From the NCBI GenBank assembly GCA_964500435.1, contig CAZCNL010000004.1, positions 121,299 through 185,298 on the forward strand: 64,000 nucleotides of DNA. Direction: 5' to 3'. The notes under the pieces are model-generated. The model saw only the letters and a list, made by a program, of their open reading frames with translations, was not told the origin of the DNA and searched no databases. Below, piece by piece: positions 51,051 to 58,753 of this stretch (position 1 is the stretch's first letter; every line of letters starts with the position of its first letter). This stretch comes from GWF2-33-9 sp964500435. GTDB lineage: Bacteria > Bacteroidota > Ignavibacteria > Kapaibacteriales > UBA2268. The translations under genes and the position numbers were made by a program.

Positions 51051-53474
51051 TTATTTGAATAATTTTTCTATTTTAGGCATTTGGAAATCTTTCCATTGTG
51101 ATTTTTCTTTCGCTTGGATTAATATTTCTTTTGTTTCAGGTTTAGATATAAAATAATCAAAGACTTCTTTACCGGCGGTTCTTAATTTTGAATTCCAATG
51201 AATCGAAGCTAAAATTATATTTCGTGCGACTTCATTATCAATATAATTAAGTGTTTTTAATAATTGTAAAGCATTCATTCTTGTTTCGAACTCATAACTA
51301 ATCGAAGAATAGTCTATAATTTCTTTTAAAATTGAATTTAAGTTTTTTTGATTATTATTTTCTTTTGCAAAATTATAAGCTATTTCAAGCCATTTCATTC
51401 TTATATTCAGTCCTCGCCACCCGAAAGCATTCTGAGTTAGTTTTAAATATGTGGAAATTTTATCAGGATTACTCTTGCAAAGATTTTCCAAAGCCTTTTC
51501 AATATTATAATTTGAATTTGTTTTACCAGTAAGCAAAGTTTCATATTCTTTCAAAAGTTCTTTCGGAACAATTTTAATGTTTTCAACTACTGATTGAATA
51601 ACCAATTCATCGTTAGAATTAATTGCATCTTTAATTATTTTTGCAAATTCTTTTTCTTTCAAATCACTGAGCTGTTTGATAATTTCAGCTTTTATTAAAT
51701 GATAATTTTCTTTATAAAATACTTGTTTATAAAGTTCAAATTTAGTATTACTTGGAACTGTACTTAATTCTAAAATAGCATCAAATCTATCTAATAAATT
51801 ATCTGCTCTCAAAGCTTGTTTTGAAAGTTCTTCGAATGAACGTGAAAATTTTAGATTTTTGATGATTTTTCTATCCGCATCAAAAACAAGGAAATCTACT
51901 TTTTTGTTATCTAATATTTTAAAATTATACGTTGTATCGGCTTTATCGTTCCAAACATTAACAGTGCTTTTCGTTCCATCATTAAGATAAATATCTATTG
52001 CAATAGGCATTTTAAAAATACCCGTTGTTTCAGTTAGAGGTTGAACTTGTACAACCTTTACAAACAGTGAGTCCCCTTTTGAATTATTATTGTATGAAAC
52101 TTGATAAGTAGGTTCGCCACCACGATAAATCCATTCATCAAAAAACCAATGATAATCACTTCCTGTAACTTTATATATTGAATAAAGTAAATCTTCAATT
52201 TGTACTTGTTTTTCAGCATAATTATTAAGATAAAAATTGATAACACGCTTGAAATCTTTTTCCCCCATTATTTCTCGAAGCATCGAAAGTACCATTGAAC
52301 CTTTTTGGTAAATTCGGGCAACACCTGAAAATGAGCTGCCTACGGGATAATTATCTTTTTCTGCCGCCGCTAAAACTTTTCGAAGCTCTTTTTCTCTTTC
52401 CCAATCATAATAATTTTTACCGAAAATGCTCTCCTCGAATATTTTTGCATAAAAAGTAGCAAATGACTCTGTTAAACAAACATCTCGATTTGAAATATGG
52501 GTAATATAATTTCCAAACCATTGATGAGCCAATTCATGAGCATTAACATTTATATAATTTCTTTGGTAATATGCTGCTATATCAATAAATAAAAAATCAC
52601 CAAATACCGTTGAAGTGGTTGTTTCCATCGCTCCATACATATAATCAGCCAAAGGTGCTTGGCGATATAAACTCCATGGATATTTATAGTCAAACTCTTT
52701 TTCAAAAAAATCAATCATTTCTGTAGAATATTTATAAGTTTCATCGAACCGATTTTCTTGTTCTGGATAATACCATAATTCCTCCGTCAGTCCTCGTTTT
52801 GTAGTCAATTGCTTATAATTATATTTGCTAACTACAAGTGCCGTGGAAAAATAAGGGTGCTTTTTTGACATCTTATAATGCCAAGTGTAAGTTCCATCAT
52901 TATTGTTAATAACTTCAACTCTTTCGCCATTTGAAAAAACTTTATAAGTACTATCAAAAGTAATGTAATTATCACAAGTGACTCTCGCATCTGCGTATGG
53001 CAACCATCCATGTGGACGATGAGACCAAATTTGTTTGCGGCGTCTTCCTGTTGAATCGTCCCAGCCAATGAAATATATTTCGCCATCATAATTTTTTACA
53101 TCATAACTCATCGAAATTGTGTTTTCTTTTTCATCTTCCAATTTAATTGGCAAATTGATTATGAGATTTTTATCATTAAAATAATAATTTGCTTTAAAGC
53201 CATTAACTGTGATTGCTTTAATTTTAAAGTTTGGAGCGTAAAATACGAGAGAATCTACATTATCTCTTAACTTTTTGAACTTGAAGCTAACATCAGAAAT
53301 AATAAGATTTTCTTCTGGTTGAAATTTAACCTTTGCTGTGTAATAATAATAGTCAACTAATTTTTCGTAATATATATTGCCTGTATCTTTATAATAAGAT
53401 ACTATGGGAGGTTCGGCAAAAAGAAAAGAGAAAAATAGAAAATAAATAAATAAAAAATGATATAAATTTTTCAT
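51051..53474 (-). CDS. Exported M1-family aminopeptidase
   Basis: An 807-residue zinc aminopeptidase with the signal peptide LYHFLFIYFLFFSFLFAEP. Zinc site HELAHQWF at residues 313-320 (His313, His317) with Glu336 in LTESFATF, as in the M1 family. The substrate motif usually GAMEN is GAMET (281-285) here, so the Asn is replaced by Thr. The rest follows aminopeptidase N: N-terminal beta domain, catalytic domain and a helical C-terminal region of HEAT-like repeats (from about residue 560). Likely acts in the periplasm or outside the cell on peptides. It is upstream of nothing and followed by the cargo gene on the other strand. Confidence 0.92.
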   Translation of the reverse strand: MKNLYHFLFIYFLFFSFLFAEPPIVSYYKDTGNIYYEKLVDYYYYTAKVKFQPEENLIISDVSFKFKKLRDNVDSLVFYAPNFKIKAITVNGFKANYYFNDKNLIINLPIKLEDEKENTISMSYDVKNYDGEIYFIGWDDSTGRRRKQIWSHRPHGWLPYADARVTCDNYITFDSTYKVFSNGERVEVINNNDGTYTWHYKMSKKHPYFSTALVVSKYNYKQLTTKRGLTEELWYYPEQENRFDETYKYSTEMIDFFEKEFDYKYPWSLYRQAPLADYMYGAMETTTSTVFGDFLFIDIAAYYQRNYINVNAHELAHQWFGNYITHISNRDVCLTESFATFYAKIFEESIFGKNYYDWEREKELRKVLAAAEKDNYPVGSSFSGVARIYQKGSMVLSMLREIMGEKDFKRVINFYLNNYAEKQVQIEDLLYSIYKVTGSDYHWFFDEWIYRGGEPTYQVSYNNNSKGDSLFVKVVQVQPLTETTGIFKMPIAIDIYLNDGTKSTVNVWNDKADTTYNFKILDNKKVDFLVFDADRKIIKNLKFSRSFEELSKQALRADNLLDRFDAILELSTVPSNTKFELYKQVFYKENYHLIKAEIIKQLSDLKEKEFAKIIKDAINSNDELVIQSVVENIKIVPKELLKEYETLLTGKTNSNYNIEKALENLCKSNPDKISTYLKLTQNAFGWRGLNIRMKWLEIAYNFAKENNNQKNLNSILKEIIDYSSISYEFETRMNALQLLKTLNYIDNEVARNIILASIHWNSKLRTAGKEVFDYFISKPETKEILIQAKEKSQWKDFQMPKIEKLFK

Positions 53475-53495
53475 AAACCAACAATTTTTATTTTC

Positions 53496-53873
53496 TTAAA
53501 AAATTATGATTGCGTTTTGTAAATGCTCAATCGTATGGGGTTCAGTGGATTTATCGATTGCAATAACATCAAATCGAATTTCTGTATTTATAATATTATT
53601 TATCATTAAATACCCTTTTGCAACATTAACAATCTTTCTTTGTTTAGCAGGTGTAATGGATTGCAAAGGGCTTCCATATTTATCACTATTTCGTGCTTTA
53701 ACTTCTACAAAAACAAGAGTATCACCATCTTTTGCAATAATATCTATTTCTCCCGTCTGACCAAAATGGAAATTTTGCTTTATTATTGTATAACCAATAT
53801 TTTCCAAGTATTCGACTGCTTGTGCTTCTCCATCTTTTCCGGTTTGGAAGTTACTAATAAAATCTTTTTTCAT
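53496..53873 (-). CDS. YraN family (UPF0102) nuclease-fold protein
   Basis: A 125-residue protein of UPF0102, related to Holliday-junction resolvases by the PD-(D/E)xK fold. It carries TGKDGEAQAVEYLENIGYTIIKQNFHFGQTGEIDIIAKDGDTLVFVEVKAR with the motif GEIDIIA...FVEVK, the Asp/Glu/Lys site. The biological role is not settled. It starts six bases downstream of the purF stop, so it is probably co-transcribed with purF. Confidence 0.93.
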   Translation of the reverse strand: MKKDFISNFQTGKDGEAQAVEYLENIGYTIIKQNFHFGQTGEIDIIAKDGDTLVFVEVKARNSDKYGSPLQSITPAKQRKIVNVAKGYLMINNIINTEIRFDVIAIDKSTEPHTIEHLQNAIIIF

Positions 53874-53879
53874 AGAAAA

Positions 53880-55385
53880 TTATTCTTCGGTTACTGTTTT
53901 AGAAGAATTAGTTTCAATTGGAATTGGATAATCACCATTAAAACAAGCCATACAATAATCAACTTTTTCACCTCTTGGCACTGCTTGCAATAATTTTTCA
54001 ATTGATAAATATTTAAGTGAATCAACACCAATTTCGGCAGCAATTTGGTTAACATTTTCGTGATGATTTGCTATTAATTCCTCCCGACTGGGGAAATCCA
54101 TTCCATAATGACAAGGAAAACGAACAGGAGGCGATGTTATACGCATATCCAAACTTTTTGGGTTTGCTTGTTTTATTAAATCAACCAATTGCTTAGAAGT
54201 AGTACCACGAACGATTGAATCGTCCACAAGTGTAATATGCCGTCCTTCGATTAATCCTTTGACAATATTAAATTTCATTTTTACTTTGATTTCCCGAGAA
54301 TCTTGCCCCGGTGAAATAAAACTCCGCCCGACATAGTGACTACGAATTAATCCAATTTCAAATTTAGTAGGATAATTTAATTTATTATTTTCTGTTGCAA
54401 ATCCGAGTGTTGCAGTATTTCCACTATCAGGCACAGGAATAACGTTTATTTTATCATCGTCATTTTTAATTACAGGACTTTCAGCCGCAAGTAATTTGCC
54501 AAGTTTTCGTCTAACTTTATCGACATTTTCTCCAAAAATTTTACTATCGGGACGTGCGAAATAAATATATTCAAATATGCAATGTTTGGCTTTTTCCGGT
54601 GTTTTTTCATTAATTTTGAATGATTTAATTACACCAGTTTCAATTGTCTCTTTGTCAATAATAACTATTTCATTATGTTCTACACTACGGATATATTCTG
54701 CATTAACAATATCAAAAGCACACGTTTCACTTGCGAGAACATAAGAATCACCATTTTCAGATTTGATTTTTCCAATTGATAGCGGACGAACCCCCAATGG
54801 ATCACGTGCACCTATCATCGCATCATTTGTCAATATAACAAGCGAAAATGCACCTTTTGCTATATTCAAAGCTTCACGGATTTGTTCAATTTGATTATCT
54901 TTTTTACTATGAGCTATTAAGTGCATAAAAAGCTCTGAATCAGTTGTTGTTTGGAAAATTGTTCCTTCATCTTGAAGTTTTTTCCTTAATGAAATAGTAT
55001 TTGTCAAATTTCCATTATGTGCAAGAGAAAGTATCCCACTTTTATAAATCATATTGAATGGTTGTATATTTGCCCTTGACGTGGAACCTGTTGTAGAATA
55101 TCGATTATGAGCAATTGCCGCATTTCCAATCAATTCTTCATCAAAAATATGCGCATTTGAAAATACTTCTGATACAAGTCCCGCACCTTTAAAATAAGCA
55201 AATTTCATTTTTTGCTTTTTGTCATCATAATAAAATGAGGTAATTCCTGCTGCTTCTTGACCACGATGTTGCATTGCAAATAAACCATAATATGCCATTA
55301 ACGAGGCTTGAGGGTGGTTATATATTCCAAATACACCACAATTTGATTTTGGTTTATCTATTTCTTTAAACTCTTTATAGTTCAT
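53880..55385 (-). CDS. purF: Amidophosphoribosyltransferase (glutamine PRPP amidotransferase), Fe-S type
   Basis: Makes phosphoribosylamine from PRPP and glutamine, the first step of purine synthesis. The 501-residue protein starts MNYKEFKEIDKPKSN and then has CGVFGIYNHPQASLMAYYGLFAMQHRGQEAAG; Cys16 would be the glutaminase nucleophile after removal of a 15-residue propeptide. The C-terminal phosphoribosyltransferase part has VTLVDDSIVRGTTSKQLVDLIKQAN. Cysteines at KAKHCIFEYIYFARPDS, VRFPCHYGMDFP and YCMACF match the [4Fe-4S] ligands of the B. subtilis enzyme. ATG 55385 is chosen over an upstream TTG. A TAATTTTG box lies at 55404-55411. Confidence 0.97.
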   Translation of the reverse strand: MNYKEFKEIDKPKSNCGVFGIYNHPQASLMAYYGLFAMQHRGQEAAGITSFYYDDKKQKMKFAYFKGAGLVSEVFSNAHIFDEELIGNAAIAHNRYSTTGSTSRANIQPFNMIYKSGILSLAHNGNLTNTISLRKKLQDEGTIFQTTTDSELFMHLIAHSKKDNQIEQIREALNIAKGAFSLVILTNDAMIGARDPLGVRPLSIGKIKSENGDSYVLASETCAFDIVNAEYIRSVEHNEIVIIDKETIETGVIKSFKINEKTPEKAKHCIFEYIYFARPDSKIFGENVDKVRRKLGKLLAAESPVIKNDDDKINVIPVPDSGNTATLGFATENNKLNYPTKFEIGLIRSHYVGRSFISPGQDSREIKVKMKFNIVKGLIEGRHITLVDDSIVRGTTSKQLVDLIKQANPKSLDMRITSPPVRFPCHYGMDFPSREELIANHHENVNQIAAEIGVDSLKYLSIEKLLQAVPRGEKVDYCMACFNGDYPIPIETNSSKTVTEE

Positions 55386-55403
55386 CTTAATTATTCCAAA
55401 AAA

Positions 55404-55411
55404 CAAAATTA
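55404..55411 (-). promoter_or_regulatory. Predicted -7 promoter box of purF
   Basis: The plus strand reads CAAAATTA (TAATTTTG on the minus strand), 18 bases upstream of the chosen ATG. That short distance argues against the longer in-frame TTG start at 55406. Confidence 0.45.
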
Positions 55412-55443
55412 ATCAATTTTTCTTGTGTACGAAAATGTAAGTA

Positions 55444-56262
55444 TTATTTAAATTCTACTTGAATGCCAGTCCCAAAATATTTTGTATTCTCACGGTAAAA
55501 TTGCCCATAGTAATTTTCACCAGAATAATATTCAAATTTTAGTAAAATACTCCGATTATCCATAGGTTTAAAGCGTATTCCACCAACTAAATTATTCATA
55601 CCAAGTTTTAAATCTTCATAGCCGTTCAATTTAAAATCATAACATAATACAAGACTTATCCAATTACTTAATGACTTTTCTGCTTCAATCCCCAATTGGG
55701 GAATAAATAAATTAATATCTTTCGGCAAATATGAAAAATTATAAATAAAGCCTGCGTATGTTCTCAAATTAATATTTAGCAATGTTTCTGTGCGATATGC
55801 AAAAGCTAAATCTACAAATTCTCTCGAATAAACAAATGGTTGCACGAAAAATATTCCATTCGAAGAATAACCATCAGACAAATGTGTGGAAATATGAGCC
55901 ACTCTGAAACGACCTTCTAACTCAGCCCCTTCAATCCGTTTATTAAATGAATAATTTACACCAAAGTAAAAATCGGTTGTTTCAACTGGAAATTTGAAAT
56001 TCCCTTCGGAACGCAAACGTGTATAAGTAAAAAATTCAGCTCCAAGCCCGTAATGAAAATTTTCGGTTGAATATGATTGATAAAAATCATAATTGCCACC
56101 AATATCTAATCGTAATTTCTTATCATTATCCATAAATGTTGCTCCTAACCGACTTTCATAAATATTTGCTAATAACGGCTGGAAGACAAGTCCTCTACTA
56201 ACTTGAGAATATAATGCTATAGGCACAAAAATTATGATTATAATTGTTAATATCTTTTTCAT
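55444..56262 (-). CDS. Outer-membrane beta-barrel protein, DUF1207-like
   Basis: A 272-residue exported protein with the signal peptide KKILTIIIIIFVPIALYSQ. The mature part alternates aromatic strand segments and turns (FHYGLGAEFFTYTRLRSEGNFKFPVETTDFYFGVNYSF, then NLRTYAGFIYNFSYLPKD and ILLKFEYYSGENYYGQFYRENTKYFGTGIQVEF) typical of a beta barrel ending with an aromatic residue. RVAHISTHLSDGY and the overall layout resemble DUF1207 proteins. Ligand unknown. It has its own promoter box at 56279-56286. Confidence 0.75.
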   Translation of the reverse strand: MKKILTIIIIIFVPIALYSQVSRGLVFQPLLANIYESRLGATFMDNDKKLRLDIGGNYDFYQSYSTENFHYGLGAEFFTYTRLRSEGNFKFPVETTDFYFGVNYSFNKRIEGAELEGRFRVAHISTHLSDGYSSNGIFFVQPFVYSREFVDLAFAYRTETLLNINLRTYAGFIYNFSYLPKDINLFIPQLGIEAEKSLSNWISLVLCYDFKLNGYEDLKLGMNNLVGGIRFKPMDNRSILLKFEYYSGENYYGQFYRENTKYFGTGIQVEFK

Positions 56263-56278
56263 GCAATTCCTAAAAATT

Positions 56279-56286
56279 CAAAATTA
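56279..56286 (-). promoter_or_regulatory. Predicted -7 promoter box of the outer-membrane protein gene
   Basis: The plus strand reads CAAAATTA (TAATTTTG on the minus strand), 16 bases upstream of the ATG at 56262. Confidence 0.4.
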
Positions 56287-56339
56287 GTAACTTGAAACCA
56301 TTTAATCGGAATATTTTCTATTACTTCATTTAAATAACT

Positions 56340-56347
56340 TAATTTTG
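56340..56347 (+). promoter_or_regulatory. Predicted -7 promoter box of the 203-residue gene and ftcD
   Basis: TAATTTTG on the plus strand, 21 bases before the ATG at 56369, in a divergent gap with the box at 56279-56286. Confidence 0.45.
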
Positions 56348-56368
56348 TAATTAAAAGAAACACAAAAT

Positions 56369-56980
56369 ATGATAAAGAATCTTATTTACTTTTTATTAAC
56401 CTTACTTTTAATCACTTCAAATACACAATCACAGAACTTAGAAAAGCTTTGTGAAATTGATTTTTCTAATCCTCAATTATTCAAGGATGTTGATTTTGTA
56501 AGTTTGAAGTTTTACACAAAATCTAAGAAATTTATCAAAGAAGCACAAGGCATTGAATTATACAAACTAATCGAAAAACGAATTTGCAATTTTCAAAAAG
56601 ACGAAATCTCTCAATTAATCTTTATTGCAATTGCACACTCTGGACAAAAAGTACAATTTGCTTACTCAGATATTTTACAGAATATTTCTACAATACCCGC
56701 CTTTGTTGCTTTCAAAGAAAAAATTATTTTAAAAGATACTGTTACGATAGCAAAAATGAATGGAACTAAATTAAACCAAAATCAAAAAGAAATGCTCTCT
56801 AAAATTTACACTTTTGTAAAAGTATATAAAATATATTTACAACTAAATAATTTATCTCAAGAAGAAATTTCTAAAATATTTAAAAATTATTTTTTAATTT
56901 TTCCACAAGATAACTCAACAAATCGATGGGTTGGCGATTTAGACAAAATTGAAATTTATAAAATAAAGAAGGAAAACTAA
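56369..56980 (+). CDS. Secreted protein of unknown function
   Basis: A 203-residue protein with an N-terminal signal segment (LIYFLLTLLLITSNTQSQN, residues 5-23). The mature part is helix-rich and lysine-rich (KKFIKEAQGIELYKLIEKRI and LNQNQKEMLSKIYTFVKVYKIYLQLNN). I recognise no domain. It overlaps ftcD by one base (TAATG), so it is translated together with a histidine-degradation/folate enzyme, an odd pairing for a secreted protein. Confidence 0.75.
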   Translation: MIKNLIYFLLTLLLITSNTQSQNLEKLCEIDFSNPQLFKDVDFVSLKFYTKSKKFIKEAQGIELYKLIEKRICNFQKDEISQLIFIAIAHSGQKVQFAYSDILQNISTIPAFVAFKEKIILKDTVTIAKMNGTKLNQNQKEMLSKIYTFVKVYKIYLQLNNLSQEEISKIFKNYFLIFPQDNSTNRWVGDLDKIEIYKIKKEN

Positions 56981-58605
56981 TGAAAAAAATTGTTGAATGT
57001 GTTCCAAATTTTTCTGAAGGAAGGAACATTGAAATAATTAATGCTATTTCAGAAGCAATTAAAAATGTAAGCGGCATAACATTATTAGACGTAGACCCTG
57101 GTAAATCAACAAATCGGACTGTTTATACTTTTGTTGGCGCTCCCGAAGTAATCGTGGAAGGAGCACTTGAAGCAGCAAGAACCGCATATAAGTTGATTGA
57201 TATGAGAAAACATAAAGGCGAGCATCCAAGGATGGGTGCCTTAGACGTTTGTCCATTTATCCCCGTATCAGGTGTATCGATGGACGAATGCGTTGCCCTT
57301 TCAAAAGAATTTGGTCGAAGATTAGCAGAAGAACTTTCTGTACCTGTATATCTTTATGAATTTGCTTCAAATAAAGATTACCGCAAGAAATTACCTGACA
57401 TCAGAGAAGGAGAATATGAGGGTTTAGAAGAAAAGATTAAAAAACCAGAATGGAAACCAGATTATGGTCCCGCCGAGTTCGTTTCTCGTTGGGGAGCCAC
57501 TGTTACTGGCGCCCGTAACTTTCTAATAGCATATAACATAAATGTTCTCGGAACTAAACAACAAGCTCATCGAATAGCTTTAAATTTGCGTGAAGCTGGT
57601 CGAGGTGTGGAAGAACCTGGTATGTTAAAAGAAGTCAAAGCTATTGGATGGTACGTTGAAGAATATAAATCCGCTCAAATTTCAATGAATTTGACAAATT
57701 ATGAAGTAACACCTCCTCATATTGCTTTCGAATCTGCATTAAATGAAGCAAAAAAATTAAATGTTGCTTTAGCTGGTTCTGAAATAGTTGGTTTAATACC
57801 TCTTAAAGCAATTATGCTTGCGGCAGATTACTTTATGCAAAAAGAAAATTTAATGATTTTAGAAGAAGAAAAGAAAATTAAATTAGTCGTTGACAGACTT
57901 GGGTTAAATTCGATAACTCCGTTTAATCCGAAAGCAAAAATTATCGAATATTTAATAAATGATACAAGTTCGAATCGATTAATCAATTTGACTTTAAAAG
58001 ATTTTATTGACGAAATTGCCGCTCGAACTTCATCACCAGGTGGCGGTTCAGCTTCTGCTGCTATTGCCGCCATTGGCTCCGCCTTAGCCACTATGGTAGG
58101 TCAATTAACTTATGGTATCCGAAAATTTGAAAATGTCGATAAGGAAATTCGTGCAGTATTACCCAAATTATACGATGTTACTAATTCATTAATCCCTATG
58201 ATTGATAAAGACACACAGGCATTCGATAAATATATGGAAGCGATGAGGTTGCCTGCTAACACCGAAGCTGAACAAACATTTCGAAATGAGCAAATGCAAA
58301 TTGGATTAAAAGAAGCAATAGAAGTTCCACTTTCAACTATGCGAATTGCGAATTCCATTTGGTACGAAGTTCAAAAAGTTGCCAAATATGGTAATATTGC
58401 TTCTCATTCAGATATCGAAGTCGGCGCTCGGGCTTTGGAAGTCGGAATTTGGGGTGCTTACCGAAATGTGCTTATTAATCTACCAACAATTGAAGATATA
58501 CAATTTAAAGAACAAATTTTAGGAGAAGCTGAAAAGATTGCTGACAATGCAAAGATACAATGCGATATTACATTAAAAATTATTGAAGAAAGGCTAAAAA
58601 AATAA
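56980..58605 (+). CDS. ftcD: Bifunctional glutamate formimidoyltransferase / formimidoyltetrahydrofolate cyclodeaminase
   Basis: A 541-residue fusion linking histidine breakdown to the folate one-carbon pool. Residues 1-300 are the transferase: MKKIVECVPNFSEGRNIEIINAI, HKGEHPRMGALDVCPFIPV, and GARNFLIAYNINVLGTKQQAHRIALNLREAGRG. After a linker the cyclodeaminase domain starts near residue 330 with LKDFIDEIAARTSSPGGGSASAAIAAIGSALATMVG and ends in the usual helical part. The fused form is known from animals and many bacteria; split forms also exist. No hutH, hutU or hutI is in the window, so its pathway partners are elsewhere. It ends at a hairpin terminator. Confidence 0.95.
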   Translation: MKKIVECVPNFSEGRNIEIINAISEAIKNVSGITLLDVDPGKSTNRTVYTFVGAPEVIVEGALEAARTAYKLIDMRKHKGEHPRMGALDVCPFIPVSGVSMDECVALSKEFGRRLAEELSVPVYLYEFASNKDYRKKLPDIREGEYEGLEEKIKKPEWKPDYGPAEFVSRWGATVTGARNFLIAYNINVLGTKQQAHRIALNLREAGRGVEEPGMLKEVKAIGWYVEEYKSAQISMNLTNYEVTPPHIAFESALNEAKKLNVALAGSEIVGLIPLKAIMLAADYFMQKENLMILEEEKKIKLVVDRLGLNSITPFNPKAKIIEYLINDTSSNRLINLTLKDFIDEIAARTSSPGGGSASAAIAAIGSALATMVGQLTYGIRKFENVDKEIRAVLPKLYDVTNSLIPMIDKDTQAFDKYMEAMRLPANTEAEQTFRNEQMQIGLKEAIEVPLSTMRIANSIWYEVQKVAKYGNIASHSDIEVGARALEVGIWGAYRNVLINLPTIEDIQFKEQILGEAEKIADNAKIQCDITLKIIEERLKK

Positions 58606-58638
58606 TTTCTTAAAATAATTCAGTATTTTTTATTAATT

Positions 58639-58671
58639 CCTCAAAAGTCAAAAACTTTTGGGGATTTTTTA
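58639..58671 (+). terminator. Terminator of ftcD
   Basis: Stem CCTCAAAAGT / ACTTTTGGGG (one T-G pair) with an AT-rich loop, followed by a T run, 33 bases after the ftcD stop. Confidence 0.8.
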
Positions 58672-58699
58672 TTTTAACAAGTTAGTTTAATATTAAAAT

Positions 58700-58731
58700 A
58701 AAAAAAGGGGTTGCCAAAAGACAACCCCTTT
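58700..58731 (-). terminator. Terminator of the Ig-repeat cargo gene
   Basis: Stem AAAGGGGTTG / CAACCCCTTT with an eight-base loop (ccaaaaga); on the minus strand it runs into a T tract. It lies 22 bases after the stop of the cargo gene at 58754, back to back with the ftcD terminator. Confidence 0.88.
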
Positions 58732-58753
58732 AATTTTCGCCTTACCAGCCAAA

